A DNA stretch of 64,000 nt from Pseudomonas benzenivorans (GCF_900100495.1 NZ_FNCT01000020.1:25740-89739), one strand, 5' to 3'. Positions 43,533-53,317 are shown, counted from the first letter of the stretch. Notes: generated by a model from the letters alone, not told the origin. Numbers and translations are program-made.

Positions 43533-43644
43533 GCTCTTTTCCTTCCGATGACACGGGATAAAAATGCGCTTGTGCCGCCGCAGGCGAACGCAAGCGCCAG
43601 GGCCGGTCTGCTGCGTGGGGCGTCAGGCCGGCGGTTGTACAGGC

Positions 43645-45030
43645 TCAGGCCGGGCTGGCCAGCGCCGCCGGTCGGCGCGACAGCAGGTTGAGCAGGGCGA
43701 AGCTGAGTGCGCTCACCGCCAGGCTGTAGTAGATCGGCGTGTTGGCGTCGAGGCCATCGCGGTACATGAACAGCGCGGCGGTCAGGCTGCCGAGGAGCAT
43801 GCTGGCGATGGCGGCGAGGGTACTGGCACGTTTCCAGTAGATGGCGCCGAGCAGCGGAACCAGCATGCCGCCCACCAACAGGTTATAGGCCAGAGTCAGG
43901 GCGCTGATCACGTCGCTGACCAGCAGGGCGATGGCCAGCACGGCCAGGCCGAGCAACAGGGTGAACACGCGGTTCTCGTGGGCGCTGCCGTCCTCGCCCT
44001 GGCGCCCGTTGAACAGCGGCCAGAGGTCCTGGGCGGCGGTGGTCGAGGCGGCCAGCAAGCCGGCGCTGGCGGTGGACATCAGTGCGGCCAGGGCGGCGGC
44101 GATCACCAGGCCACGGATACCGTCCGGCAGGCTGGCCTGGACGATGCTGGCGAAGGCGTTGTTGACGTTGTCCAGCTCCGGCAGGAGGACCTTGGCGGCC
44201 ATCCCGATCAGCGCCGCGGCCAGGCCGTAGAGCACGCAGTAGAGACCGGCGGCGCTGCCGGCGAGCTTGGCCACCTTCGCGCTGCGCGCGGTGAACACCC
44301 GCTGCCAGATGTCCTGGCCGATGAAGATGCCGAAGAAGTAGATCAGGAAGTAGGTGAGGATGGTGTCCCAGCCGATCGCGCTCAGCGAGAAGTAGCTGGC
44401 CGGCAGCTTGGCCACCAGGGCGTCCCAGCCGCCGGCATCGCCGATCGACAGGGGCAGGAGGATGAACACCAGGCCGATGGTCATGATCAGGAACTGCACG
44501 ATGTCGGTCAGGGTCAGCGACCACATGCCGCCGATGGTCGAGTAGGCGACCACGATGCCGCCGCCGACCAGGATCGACACCCAGAATGGGATGCCGAACA
44601 GCACCTGCATCACGCTGCCGATGGCGATGGTCGAGGTGGCGCCGATCATCAGCGCGTAGACCAGCATGATCGCCGCGCTGGCGTGGCGCGCGGTGGGGTT
44701 GTAGCGACGCTCCAGCACCTGGGTGACGGTGTAGATCTTCAGCTTCAGCAGCGGCTTGGCGAGGAACAGGCTGATGCCGATGATGCCCAGGCCAAGGGCG
44801 GCGCACAGCCAGAAGCCGGAAAGGCCATGGACGTAGCCCAGGCGCACGGTGCCGATGGTCGAGGCGCCGCCGAGCACGGTGGCGGCCATGGTGCCCAGGT
44901 AGAAGCCCGGACCGAGGTTGCGTCCGGCCACCAGGTAGTCCTCGCGGGTCTTGGCGCGGCGCATGCCGTACCAGCCCAGGGCGAGCATGGCGGCGACGTA
45001 TAGGAGCACGACGAAAATATCCAAAGGCAT
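43645..45030 (-). CDS. Sodium:solute symporter (SSS family)
   Basis: This 461-aa inner-membrane protein has about 13 helices. Family features include AGRNLGPGFYLGTMAATVLGG near the start and YSTIGGMWSLTLTDIVQF in the middle. SSS members take up small organic solutes with sodium. Sited between the decarboxylase and ABC genes of a guanidinobutyrate cluster, it may bring in guanidino compounds; that is inference. The ATG at 45030 is clean. Confidence 0.85.
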   Translation of the reverse strand: MPLDIFVVLLYVAAMLALGWYGMRRAKTREDYLVAGRNLGPGFYLGTMAATVLGGASTIGTVRLGYVHGLSGFWLCAALGLGIIGISLFLAKPLLKLKIYTVTQVLERRYNPTARHASAAIMLVYALMIGATSTIAIGSVMQVLFGIPFWVSILVGGGIVVAYSTIGGMWSLTLTDIVQFLIMTIGLVFILLPLSIGDAGGWDALVAKLPASYFSLSAIGWDTILTYFLIYFFGIFIGQDIWQRVFTARSAKVAKLAGSAAGLYCVLYGLAAALIGMAAKVLLPELDNVNNAFASIVQASLPDGIRGLVIAAALAALMSTASAGLLAASTTAAQDLWPLFNGRQGEDGSAHENRVFTLLLGLAVLAIALLVSDVISALTLAYNLLVGGMLVPLLGAIYWKRASTLAAIASMLLGSLTAALFMYRDGLDANTPIYYSLAVSALSFALLNLLSRRPAALASPA

Positions 45031-45105
45031 TTCAGGTCTCGCTTTCTCTTGTTGTAGGCCGGAGCGGGTGCCCCTGGCCGGTGGTGCGGGTCGGTTATAT
45101 GTCCA

Positions 45106-45837
<732 letters not shown>

Positions 45838-45847
45838 GGCTGACTCC

Positions 45848-46582
45848 TCAGATACGGCGCATGCGCGCCAGGGTGCGTTGCACCAGGCTGGCGGGGGCCA
45901 CGGCCACCGCGTCCCAGGACAACCGGCGTTCCAGGCCGCCCTGCAGCCAGGTCAGGCTGTAGACCATGGCCAGGTAGTAGACCAGCGCCACGGCGTAGTA
46001 CTCGGAGAACTGGAAGGTGCTGGAGACCGTCTGCGAGGTCACCGCCATCAGTTCCTGCAGGGAGATCACCGAGGCCAGCGAGGTGATCTTCAGCAAGGTG
46101 ATGAATTCGTTGGAGGTCGGCGGGATGGCGATGCGCGCCGCCTGCGGCAGGATCACGTAGCGGAAGATCTGCAGGCGCGACAGGCCGAGGGCGTGGCCGG
46201 CGGCGTACTGGCCCTTGTCCACGGCTTGCAGGGCAGAGCGGTTGATCTCCACCTGGTAGGCCGCCTCGTTGAGGCTCAGGGCGATCCAGGCGGCGAAGAA
46301 GGGGGTGAACCACTCCTCGCGGAAGATCGGGAAGAACTGCGGCAGGGCGTTCCACACGAACAGCAGCTGCAGCAGGGTCGGCGCGCCGCGGAACACGCTG
46401 AGCACGCCGCGCAGGGTGCTGCGCGCCGGGTTGCTCGGGCCGTCCAGGGCCAGCGCGGCGGGAATCGACAGGAGGATGCCCACCGAGTGCGCGAGCAGGG
46501 CCAGCAGCAGGGTGATACAGGCGCCCCTGAAGAAGTGGTAGGACGTCAGGGCATCCCAGAAGACGGCGACATCGAAGTTCAT
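45848..46582 (-). CDS. Polar amino-acid ABC transporter, permease
   Basis: This 244-aa inner-membrane permease has about five helices and the EAA-type loop EINRSALQAVDKGQYAAGHALG followed by ILPQAARIAIPP. Only one permease gene is present, so the channel is probably a homodimer. It is part of the operon with the ATPase and binding protein. The preceding gap carries a palindrome. Confidence 0.9.
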   Translation of the reverse strand: MNFDVAVFWDALTSYHFFRGACITLLLALLAHSVGILLSIPAALALDGPSNPARSTLRGVLSVFRGAPTLLQLLFVWNALPQFFPIFREEWFTPFFAAWIALSLNEAAYQVEINRSALQAVDKGQYAAGHALGLSRLQIFRYVILPQAARIAIPPTSNEFITLLKITSLASVISLQELMAVTSQTVSSTFQFSEYYAVALVYYLAMVYSLTWLQGGLERRLSWDAVAVAPASLVQRTLARMRRI

Positions 46583-46643
46583 GTGCGTGTCCTGCGTAGA
46601 AGGAAGCGAGCGCCCACGAGGGCGCGGTCGTGGCCAGGGCGGT

Positions 46644-46717
46644 CGTAGGGTGGATCGCGCTTTGCCGATCCACCGTGTGCGGGGGCGTGGTGGATGAAAA
46701 GAGCGTCATCCACCCTG
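46644..46717. repeat. GTAGGGTGGAT palindrome in the ABC operon
   Basis: GTAGGGTGGATCGCG and a second arm ending CATCCACCCTGC form an imperfect palindrome in the 157-bp gap between the binding-protein and permease genes. Confidence 0.6.
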
Positions 46718-46739
46718 CGTCTGCCTTGGTTGCAGGGCC

Positions 46740-47561
46740 TTACTGCGCGGCGGTCTGCAGATTGGCCGGGTCGAGCTTCCACTTCTCGGCGATGGCCTGC
46801 AGCGTGCCGTCGGCCTTCAGCGCCTCGACCGCGGCCTGCACGGCGGCCTGGTCCTGCGGGTTGGGACGCAGGTAGGCGCCGAAGATGTCCTTCTCCGGGA
46901 AACTGTAGAGGGTCCTGAACTGGCCCGGGGTCTGCAGCTCGCGGTAGGCCAGCTCGGTGTCCTGGGACAGCCCGGCGGCGGCGCGACCGACCAGCACCTG
47001 CTGGGCCACGTCGCTGCCCTTGGGATAGGTCTGCAGGGTCGCCGGGGGCTTTCCGGTGGCGGTCAGCTCGGCGTTGAGCCTCTCCATGATGGCCACGTAG
47101 CGGGTGCCGGATTGCACGGCGACCACCTTGCCGGAGAGGTCGTCCAGGCTGGTCAGCCTGAGCTCGCTCCTGCCGCTGCCGAAGACGATGGTGGAACTGG
47201 CCAGGTAAGCCACGGCGTTGAGCTTCTGGGTGCGCTCCGGGGTGATCAGGGTGCCGCTGATCACCGCGTCGCAGCGCTTGGCGTCCAGGCCCGGCAGCAG
47301 GCCGGTGAACTCGGTGACGATGAAGCGCGGTTGTACGCCCCAGTGCTTGGCCAGGGCGCGGATCAGGTCGGTGTCGAAACCGCTCGGCTCGCGGTCGCCG
47401 GTCTTCTCGAAGAACTCCAGCGGCGGAAAGGTCGGGTCGGAGCAGACGTTGAAGCTACCCGCCTCGACGAAGGACGGCTTGCTTTCGGCGGCCTGCAGGC
47501 CGGAACCCAGGGTGGCGGCCAGCAGGCTGAGGGCTATCGCGGGAATGAACGGGGTACGCAT
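46740..47561 (-). CDS. ABC transporter periplasmic binding protein (SBP family 3)
   Basis: This 273-aa protein has a signal peptide (MRTPFIPAIALSLLAATLGSG) and the family motif FNVCSDPTFPPLEFFE (near 36), then SGFDTDLIRALAKHWG and GLLPGLDAKRCDAV. It matches polar amino-acid binding proteins. In this cluster the ligand is probably 4-guanidinobutyrate, arginine or a related basic compound. Start 47561 is chosen for the signal peptide; the longer frame is not credible. Confidence 0.88.
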   Translation of the reverse strand: MRTPFIPAIALSLLAATLGSGLQAAESKPSFVEAGSFNVCSDPTFPPLEFFEKTGDREPSGFDTDLIRALAKHWGVQPRFIVTEFTGLLPGLDAKRCDAVISGTLITPERTQKLNAVAYLASSTIVFGSGRSELRLTSLDDLSGKVVAVQSGTRYVAIMERLNAELTATGKPPATLQTYPKGSDVAQQVLVGRAAAGLSQDTELAYRELQTPGQFRTLYSFPEKDIFGAYLRPNPQDQAAVQAAVEALKADGTLQAIAEKWKLDPANLQTAAQ

Positions 47562-47645
47562 TGGGGTATCTCCTAGTGCAGCGTTCTCGGTTTTAGTGGC
47601 AGTGCAGCAGTGGAACCGTTTTGTTGTTGTATGAACTTCAGGAGA

Positions 47646-47669
47646 GTGCCTGTGCGGCCTAACAGGCAC
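47646..47669 (-). terminator. Hairpin after gbuA
   Basis: GTGCCTGT and ACAGGCAC make a perfect 8-bp stem around an 8-base loop, immediately after the gbuA stop on its own strand. No T run follows, so it may cause partial termination or protect the message. Confidence 0.45.
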
Positions 47670-47675
47670 GGGCGT

Positions 47676-48635
47676 CTATCGCCGTTGCACGCCCGGCAGC
47701 ACGCAGAGCATTTCATAGAGCAGGTTGGCGCCGAGCAGCGAGGTGTTGCCGGTGGTGTCGTAAGGTGGGGAGACCTCGACCAGGTCGCCGCCGACCAGGT
47801 CCAGGCCCTGGCAACCACGGATGATCTCGATCGCCTGGATGGTGGTCAGGCCGCCGATTTCCGGGGTGCCGGTACCCGGCGCCCAGGCCGGGTCGATGCC
47901 GTCGATGTCGAAGGACAGGTACACCGGGCCGCCGCCGACCTTCTCGCGTACTTCCGCCATCAGCGGTGCGAGGGATTTGTGCCAGCACTCCTCGGCCTGC
48001 ACCACGCGAAAGCCCTGCTTGCGACTCCAGTTGAAATCCTCGGCGGTGTAGCCCTGGGCGCGCAGGCCGATCTGCACCACGCGCTGGCAGTCGAGCAGGT
48101 CTTCCTCCACCGCGCGGCGGAAGGTGGTGCCGTGGGCGATCTTCTCGCCGAACATGTGCTCGTTCACATCGGCATGGGCGTCGATATGCACCAGGCCGAC
48201 CTTGCCGTGTTTCTTGTGCAGGGCGCGCAGGATCGGCAGGGTGATGGTGTGGTCGCCGCCCAGGGTCAGCGGCTTGATGCCGTACTCGAGGATCTCGTCG
48301 TAGGCCGCTTCGATGATGCGGATGGCCTCGGCCATGTTGAAGGTGTTGATCGCCACGTCGCCGATATCGGCCACGTTCAGCGAATCGAAGGGCGCGGCGC
48401 CGGTGGCCATGTTGTACGGGCGGATCATCACCGACTGGGCGCGGATCTCGCGCGGGCCGAAGCGGGTGCCGGAGCGCAGCGAGGTGCCGATATCCAGCGG
48501 TACGCCGACGAAGGCGGCATCCAGCTGGCGCTGTTCTTCCGGGGTCTGGATATGCGGCAGGCGCATCATGGTGGCGATGCCGCCGAAGCGGGGCATCTCG
48601 TTGCCGCCCAGGGGCTGGTGCAGGATCTTGTCCAC
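47676..48635 (-). CDS. gbuA: Guanidinobutyrase GbuA
   Basis: This 319-aa ureohydrolase cleaves 4-guanidinobutyrate to 4-aminobutyrate and urea. Manganese ligands are in GGDHTIT, DAHADVNEH and SFDIDGIDPAWAPG, the standard agmatinase/arginase pattern. The start MDKILHQPLGGNEMPRFGG and the length agree with P. aeruginosa GbuA as I remember it. The divergent LysR gene is its expected regulator. It is the first gene of a minus-strand cluster with uptake systems and a decarboxylase. Confidence 0.92.
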   Translation of the reverse strand: MDKILHQPLGGNEMPRFGGIATMMRLPHIQTPEEQRQLDAAFVGVPLDIGTSLRSGTRFGPREIRAQSVMIRPYNMATGAAPFDSLNVADIGDVAINTFNMAEAIRIIEAAYDEILEYGIKPLTLGGDHTITLPILRALHKKHGKVGLVHIDAHADVNEHMFGEKIAHGTTFRRAVEEDLLDCQRVVQIGLRAQGYTAEDFNWSRKQGFRVVQAEECWHKSLAPLMAEVREKVGGGPVYLSFDIDGIDPAWAPGTGTPEIGGLTTIQAIEIIRGCQGLDLVGGDLVEVSPPYDTTGNTSLLGANLLYEMLCVLPGVQRR

Positions 48636-48725
48636 GGGAAGGCCTCAGGGTTGTTGTGGTTGTGGGAAGCGTTGAGCCGGATTGTTGGACAGGATGGCGC
48701 GGGGAAGAATCGTGGCGGGCAAAAA

Positions 48726-48751
48726 CTTAGTTCAGAGATTTCTAAACTAAG
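48726..48751. promoter_or_regulatory. LysR-type operator in the gbuA-gbuR gap
   Basis: CTTAGTT-N12-AACTAAG is a perfect 7-bp inverted repeat with LysR-like spacing (T-N11-A inside). It lies between the divergent starts of gbuA (48635) and gbuR (48825), in an AT-rich stretch. This is the most likely binding site of GbuR. Confidence 0.6.
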
Positions 48752-48824
48752 AGCGACTGCTTTAGAGTGAGTCGCTCCCCGCGGTGCGCACAGCGCCGTT
48801 CCTGCACTGCCCGACGAGAAAACT

Positions 48825-49718
48825 ATGACCAGCGCCTTGCCCGACCTGAAACTGCTGCGCATCTTCGTCAGCGTGGTGCGCCAGCAGGGCTTCGCCGCGG
48901 CGCAGCAGGAACTGAACCTGTCGACCTCGGCGATCAGCACCTACATGAGCCAGTTGGAAAACCAGTTGGGTATCGTGCTCTGCCACCGTGGCCGCGGCGG
49001 TTTCAGCCTGACCAGCAAGGGCGAGCTGTTCTACCAGGAATGCCTGCGCCTGTTCGGCGAGCTGGAAGGCTTCGAACGCTATTCCGCCGCGCTCAAGGGC
49101 GAGCTGCGCGGCACCCTCAACCTCGGCGTGCTGGATTCCACGGTCAGCGACCCGGCGCTGCCGCTGGCCGAGGTGATCGGCGCCTACAGCCAGGAACACC
49201 CGGCGGTGCACCTGCACCTGTCGGTGATGAGCCCCTACGAGCTGCAACTGGCGGTGCTGGACAACCGCCTGGACCTGGCCATCGGCGCCTTCTCCACGCG
49301 GATGAACGGCCTGGTCTACCAGCCGCTGTACCGCGAGCAGCACTGGCTGTATTGCAGCGACCGCCACCCGCTGTTCGGCGAGCGGCGCATCCCGGCGGAG
49401 CTGATCACCCAGCAGCGCATGGTCGGTCGCGGCTACTGGAGCCAGGCGGAGCTGGCGCGGCACGGCTTCAAGCACAGCGCGGCGACGGTGGAATCGATGG
49501 AGGCGCAGCTGATCCTGGTACTGTCCGGCGCCTATATCGGCTACCTGCCGGAGCATTACGCACAGCATTGGGTCGAGCAGGGGCGCTTGCGCGTGCTGCT
49601 GCCGGCGACCTTCGGCTACCAGGCGCCGTTCTCCCTGATCCTGCGCCGCGGGCGTTCGCGCGAGCCGCTGCTGCAGACCTTCCGCGACCTGTTGAAGGCG
49701 CAACTCAACGCCGCCTAG
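48825..49718 (+). CDS. gbuR: LysR-family regulator GbuR
   Basis: This 297-aa regulator has an N-terminal helix-turn-helix (residues about 1-65: RIFVSVVRQQGFAAAQQELN, LSTSAISTYMSQLE) and a C-terminal effector domain. By divergent position it should control gbuA in response to 4-guanidinobutyrate, as in P. aeruginosa. The same operator probably serves both promoters. Confidence 0.88.
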   Translation: MTSALPDLKLLRIFVSVVRQQGFAAAQQELNLSTSAISTYMSQLENQLGIVLCHRGRGGFSLTSKGELFYQECLRLFGELEGFERYSAALKGELRGTLNLGVLDSTVSDPALPLAEVIGAYSQEHPAVHLHLSVMSPYELQLAVLDNRLDLAIGAFSTRMNGLVYQPLYREQHWLYCSDRHPLFGERRIPAELITQQRMVGRGYWSQAELARHGFKHSAATVESMEAQLILVLSGAYIGYLPEHYAQHWVEQGRLRVLLPATFGYQAPFSLILRRGRSREPLLQTFRDLLKAQLNAA

Positions 49719-49758
49719 CGTCGACGATGGCCGGTCGAACTGCCGATGCCAATGGTGC

Positions 49759-49771
49759 TGGCACAGTGCCA
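49759..49771 (+). promoter_or_regulatory. 13-bp palindrome upstream of aer
   Basis: TGGCAC-A-GTGCCA is perfectly palindromic, 71 bp before the aer start. It resembles a sigma-54 -24 box but no GC follows at the right spacing, so an operator is more likely. Confidence 0.35.
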
Positions 49772-49841
49772 AGGCTGTGCTAGACCTAAGCTCTGTGTGG
49801 GTATGGAAGTACACCGTCCATCAACGACAGGGATCGCACCG

Positions 49842-51407
49842 ATGCGCCAGAACCACCCCGTGACCCAGCAGGAAAGAACCTTCCCCGAGCAGCAGCGGCT
49901 GATTTCCACCACTGACCTCAACAGCAAGATCACCTACTGCAACGATGCCTTCGTCGCCATCAGCGGCTTCACCCGCGAAGAACTTGTCGGCCAGCCGCAC
50001 AACCTGGTGCGCCACCCCGACATGCCGCCGGCGGTGTTCGCCCACATGTGGGAGACCATCAGGCAGGGCAAGCCGTGGATGGGCATCGTCAAGAACCGCG
50101 CGAAGAATGGCGACTTCTACTGGGTCAGCGCCTACGTCACGCCGATCTACGAGAACGGCCGGATGGCCGGCTACGAGTCGGTGCGCTCGCTGCCGACGCA
50201 GGCCCAGAAGCGCCGCGCCGAAGCGCTCTACGCCCGTCTGCGGGCCGGCAAGCCGGCAGTGCCGACAGTCGAATACTGGACCTACGACCTGCTGCGCGCC
50301 TGGCCGCTGATCCTCACCGCGCTGGTCATCCTCGGCGCGCACTTCGTGCTCGACGGCCCCTGGCTGCTGGCCTTTATCGCCGCGGCGCTGTTCGGCCTGG
50401 GCTGCTTCCAGCTGTCCAGTGCGCACCGGTCGCTTCGCCAGACCCTGGCCGAGCACCCGAAGGCCTTCACCAGCGCCCTGGTGGCCCTGACCTACAGCGA
50501 CAACCGCGGCCCCCAGGCGCTGCTCGACATGGCGATGATCAGCGAGGAGGCGCGCCTGCAGACCGCCCTGACCCGCCTGGAAGACGCCGGGGTCAACGTC
50601 AAGAAGCAAGCTTCCCAGGCCGCCGACCTGTCGCGCTCCGGCGCCCGGCTACTCGACCAGCAGCGCAGCGAGGCCGACCAGTCGGCCACCGCGATCAACC
50701 AGATGGCCGCGACCATCCAGGAGGTCACCCACAACGTGCAGAACACCGCGCACGCCGCCGAGGAGGCCGACCGCCTGGCCCAGCAGGGCCGGCAACTGGC
50801 CGGCGGCAGCCTGGAGTCGATGCAGCACATGGCCCAGGCGGTGATGGACATCGGCCAGGCGGTAAGCGAACTGGCCGATTCGACCCAGTCGATCGGCAGC
50901 GTCGCCGACGTGATCACCGCGATCGCCGAGCAGACCAACCTGCTCGCGCTCAACGCCGCCATCGAGGCGGCGCGGGCCGGCGAACAGGGCCGCGGTTTCG
51001 CCGTGGTGGCCGACGAGGTTCGCGCCCTGGCCGCGCGCACCCGCGAGTCGACCGAGCAGATCCACCAGATCATCGCCACCCTGCGCGCCGGCGCCGACCG
51101 CGCGGTAGTCACCGCCGGCCGGGGCGAGGAGATCTCCCGCACCAGCGTGCAGAGCGTCGAAGCGGTGCGCAGCGCCCTGGACGGCATCAGCGAATCGGTC
51201 AGCCGCATCACCGGCATGAGCCAGCAGATGGCCGCCGCCTCCGAACAGCAAGGCCAGGTGGCGGAAGACATCAGCCGGCAAATCACCCGCATCGCCCAGC
51301 TCTCCGACCACAGCGCCGGACAAGCGCACCAGGGCGCGGCTATCGGCAAGGAACTGGAAGACATGGCCGACTACCTGCACAGCCTGGCCGAGCGCTTTAA
51401 CCGCTAG
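49842..51407 (+). CDS. aer: Aerotaxis-type methyl-accepting chemoreceptor Aer
   Basis: This 521-aa energy and oxygen sensor has an N-terminal PAS domain (TDLNSKITYCNDAFVAISGF, then NLVRHPDMPPAVFAHMWETI), one or two membrane segments (about 165-205), and a C-terminal MCP signalling domain with the hairpin tip TNLLALNAAIEAARAGEQGRG. PAS plus this length matches P. aeruginosa Aer more than the two-PAS receptor BdlA. The start at 49842 begins MRQNHPVTQQERTFP. It likely directs cells toward oxygen. Confidence 0.9.
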   Translation: MRQNHPVTQQERTFPEQQRLISTTDLNSKITYCNDAFVAISGFTREELVGQPHNLVRHPDMPPAVFAHMWETIRQGKPWMGIVKNRAKNGDFYWVSAYVTPIYENGRMAGYESVRSLPTQAQKRRAEALYARLRAGKPAVPTVEYWTYDLLRAWPLILTALVILGAHFVLDGPWLLAFIAAALFGLGCFQLSSAHRSLRQTLAEHPKAFTSALVALTYSDNRGPQALLDMAMISEEARLQTALTRLEDAGVNVKKQASQAADLSRSGARLLDQQRSEADQSATAINQMAATIQEVTHNVQNTAHAAEEADRLAQQGRQLAGGSLESMQHMAQAVMDIGQAVSELADSTQSIGSVADVITAIAEQTNLLALNAAIEAARAGEQGRGFAVVADEVRALAARTRESTEQIHQIIATLRAGADRAVVTAGRGEEISRTSVQSVEAVRSALDGISESVSRITGMSQQMAAASEQQGQVAEDISRQITRIAQLSDHSAGQAHQGAAIGKELEDMADYLHSLAERFNR

Positions 51408-51495
51408 GATTGCGCGGTCATCATGCTGAAGACCTATCCTGGCAGTCGCCACCGTGGCGCTGTAGTCTTCGTTAGCCATCCAAGGAGCGTTTCCC

Positions 51496-52122
51496 GTGCC
51501 CATAGACCTCTGGCTCGCCTTCGTCGTCTCATCCGCCGTGCTGCTGGTGATCCCCGGCCCGACCATCCTCACGGTCATCAGCTACTCGATGGCGCATGGC
51601 CGGCGGGCGAACGTGCCGCTGGTGGCGGCCGTCGCGCTGGGCGATTCGACCGCGCTGGTGCTGTCGCTCCTGGGCCTGGGCGCGCTGCTAGCCACCTCGG
51701 CCTGGTGGTTCATGGTGGTCAAGTGGGTCGGCGGCCTGTATCTGCTCTACCTGGGCATCAAGCTGCTGCGCGCCGGCATCTCGTCCGCCGAGCTGGCCAT
51801 ACCGGCCGCGCCGGGCTCGCGCTGGCGGCTGTTCGCCAACACCTACCTGGTCACCGCGCTCAATCCCAAGGGCATCGTGTTCTTCGTGGCCTTCCTGCCG
51901 CAGTTCATCAGCCCAGGCGCCGCTGTCACCCAGCAGCTTTGGCTGTTGGCGGTAACCTTCGTCCTCATGGCCACGCTCAACGCCATGTTCTACGCGGTGT
52001 TTGCGGCTTCGGCGCGCCGGTTGCTGGCGTCGCCACGGGCGCAGCGGCGCTTCAATATCGCCGGCGGCTCGCTGCTTTCGGCCGCTGGAGTGTGGGCACT
52101 GCTTGCCAAGCGCCCGGCATGA
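51496..52122 (+). CDS. LysE-family translocator
   Basis: This 208-aa inner-membrane exporter has six helices. LLVIPGPTILTVISY is the LysE-type first motif, and ALNPKGIVFFVAFLPQFI is the second. LysE/RhtB members export amino acids such as arginine, lysine or homoserine. The substrate is not known; its position by a guanidino/arginine cluster is only suggestive. Start at 51496 with AAGGAGCG upstream. Confidence 0.88.
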   Translation: MPIDLWLAFVVSSAVLLVIPGPTILTVISYSMAHGRRANVPLVAAVALGDSTALVLSLLGLGALLATSAWWFMVVKWVGGLYLLYLGIKLLRAGISSAELAIPAAPGSRWRLFANTYLVTALNPKGIVFFVAFLPQFISPGAAVTQQLWLLAVTFVLMATLNAMFYAVFAASARRLLASPRAQRRFNIAGGSLLSAAGVWALLAKRPA

Positions 52123-52152
52123 CGCCGGCCAAGCCTTGTCTCGCGCGGGCAA

Positions 52153-52173
52153 CCGACGGGTTGCGCCCGTCGG
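52153..52173 (+). terminator. Hairpin after the LysE gene
   Basis: CCGACGGG-TTGCG-CCCGTCGG is a perfect 8-bp stem, 31 bases after the stop. It lacks a T run, so termination is only possible. Confidence 0.4.
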
Positions 52174-52225
52174 CTGCGGTGAAACGGCCAGTGTTGGGTG
52201 ACCAGGATTCAGGGTCGGTGATGGG

Positions 52226-52588
52226 ATGAGCACGAGGGCCGTTTTGGGGGCTTTGCTTGTTGCCGGCATCGGCCAGGCGATGCCGGCATTCGCCGACTAT
52301 TCGAGAGGCGAGGGCGGCTGCGCCCAATGCGGGCGTGGAGCGTACGAAGAAGAAGTGAGGTGCGAGGCGTGCGGGCAGGGCCGCAGTGGCGCTGTTTGCT
52401 GCTTTTGTAGGAGGGCCGCCTCGGCGCGATGCTTTTGGCTTGTTGAGCGGCCGTTGTCCACTATCGCCGCGGGTCGCGCCTCCTACAGGGGGCGGGGTAT
52501 CCAACGGCGCTGGCCGCCTCACATCTGCGGCGGCCAGTTATGCGACTCGCCCTGGCAGTTCTTGCACCAGGCATACAGCGCGTCGTAG
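52226..52588 (+). CDS. Small secreted cysteine-rich ORF, probably truncated
   Basis: The frame begins with a good signal peptide (MSTRAVLGALLVAGIGQAMPAFA) and is followed by two C-x-x-C pairs (CAQC, CEAC). From about codon 61 it runs through a REP-like repeat and then into the antisense end of the chromate gene at 52519, so its natural end was probably lost. It is likely a short secreted protein interrupted by the repeat. No function known. Confidence 0.35.
   Translation: MSTRAVLGALLVAGIGQAMPAFADYSRGEGGCAQCGRGAYEEEVRCEACGQGRSGAVCCFCRRAASARCFWLVERPLSTIAAGRASYRGRGIQRRWPPHICGGQLCDSPWQFLHQAYSAS
52407..52486. repeat. REP-like palindrome
   Basis: GTAGGAGGGCCGCCTCGGCGCGA is mirrored by TCGCGCCTCCTAC across an imperfect middle. 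It interrupts the small cysteine-rich ORF. Confidence 0.65.
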
Positions 52589-52971
52589 AGGACCAGGCCG
52601 TGCCGCAGCATTTCCTGGTCGTCGGCGTAGGTATGCGACAGTCCCAATGAGATGGCGTACAGACCCGCGGATTGCGGGGTGAGGTCGAGCCGCGAGGTGT
52701 CGGCGCCGCGCACGATCCGGGCCAGCTGCCGCAAGGCGGGCTCATCCAGCCGGTACTTCTGCAGGAACGCATCGAAGCTGCACAGCTCACCTACGTGGGA
52801 CAGCTCGACCCCGGGAATGTCATAGGGCGTGGCGCTTTCCTCGTGCGCCAGGCGCAGCACGTCGCCGCTGGGGACATAGAGGAATTCAGCCTCTGCATCG
52901 ATGAACCGGCTGATCAGCCAGGGGCAGGCGATCCGATCGATCTTCGGCCGTTCACGGGTTATCCACTTCAT
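52519..52971 (-). CDS. Chromate resistance protein, stand-alone ChrB C-terminal-like domain
   Basis: This 150-aa protein matches the C-terminal half of ChrB: KIDRIACPWLISRFIDAEAEF here corresponds to WVDRLASAWLIQRCIDPAARF in the chrB product upstream. It has a late C-K-N-C pair. ChrB-like proteins are linked with chromate resistance, sensing or reduction. ATG 52971 overlaps the stop of the rhodanese gene (ATGA). Being a paralogue of part of chrB in the same operon is unusual enough to note. Confidence 0.82.
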   Translation of the reverse strand: MKWITRERPKIDRIACPWLISRFIDAEAEFLYVPSGDVLRLAHEESATPYDIPGVELSHVGELCSFDAFLQKYRLDEPALRQLARIVRGADTSRLDLTPQSAGLYAISLGLSHTYADDQEMLRHGLVLYDALYAWCKNCQGESHNWPPQM

Positions 52972-53303
52972 GACGCACCTCCTGTCAGGTCCTGGGTGGG
53001 CTGGCCGGCACTGCGCCAGCCGGCGAAACCGTCGATCAGGTAGCGCGCGTCGAGCCCCATGGCCTGCAGCGTGGCGGCGCAGCCCTGGCTGATTTCGTGG
53101 CCCTGGGCGCAATACAGGATCACCGGGCGATCCCGGGGGACTTGGTCTTTCCAGGTGAACAGCGCTCCCGGATCGCGCCACTGCGCCGCGGGAATCTGCG
53201 CGGCGTCGGCCAGGCGCACGGTCGCGCGGCGCACATCCACAAGGCTGAATAGCTGTCCTGCCGCTTGCCATTGCGCCAGTTCGCAAATCGAGATGCGGCT
53301 CAT
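52968..53303 (-). CDS. Rhodanese-like sulfurtransferase in the chromate operon
   Basis: This 111-aa single-domain rhodanese starts MSRISICELAQWQ and has SLVDVRRATV and the active loop ILYCAQGHEISQG (Cys near 69). Loops with His in place of the usual Arg occur in other small members. It sits between chrA and the ChrB-like gene, 14 bp after chrA and overlapping the next gene. A role in sulfur transfer or metal response is likely but unproved. Confidence 0.85.
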   Translation of the reverse strand: MSRISICELAQWQAAGQLFSLVDVRRATVRLADAAQIPAAQWRDPGALFTWKDQVPRDRPVILYCAQGHEISQGCAATLQAMGLDARYLIDGFAGWRSAGQPTQDLTGGAS

Positions 53304-53317
53304 CGCACACCTCCCAT

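Noticed and set aside
43564..45003. 479-codon plus-strand frame opposite the symporter
   Set aside because: Low-complexity shadow of a membrane protein gene.
49758..49772. Sigma-54 promoter before aer
   Set aside because: TGGCAC is present but the GC at -12 is missing at the right spacing; it is better read as a palindrome.
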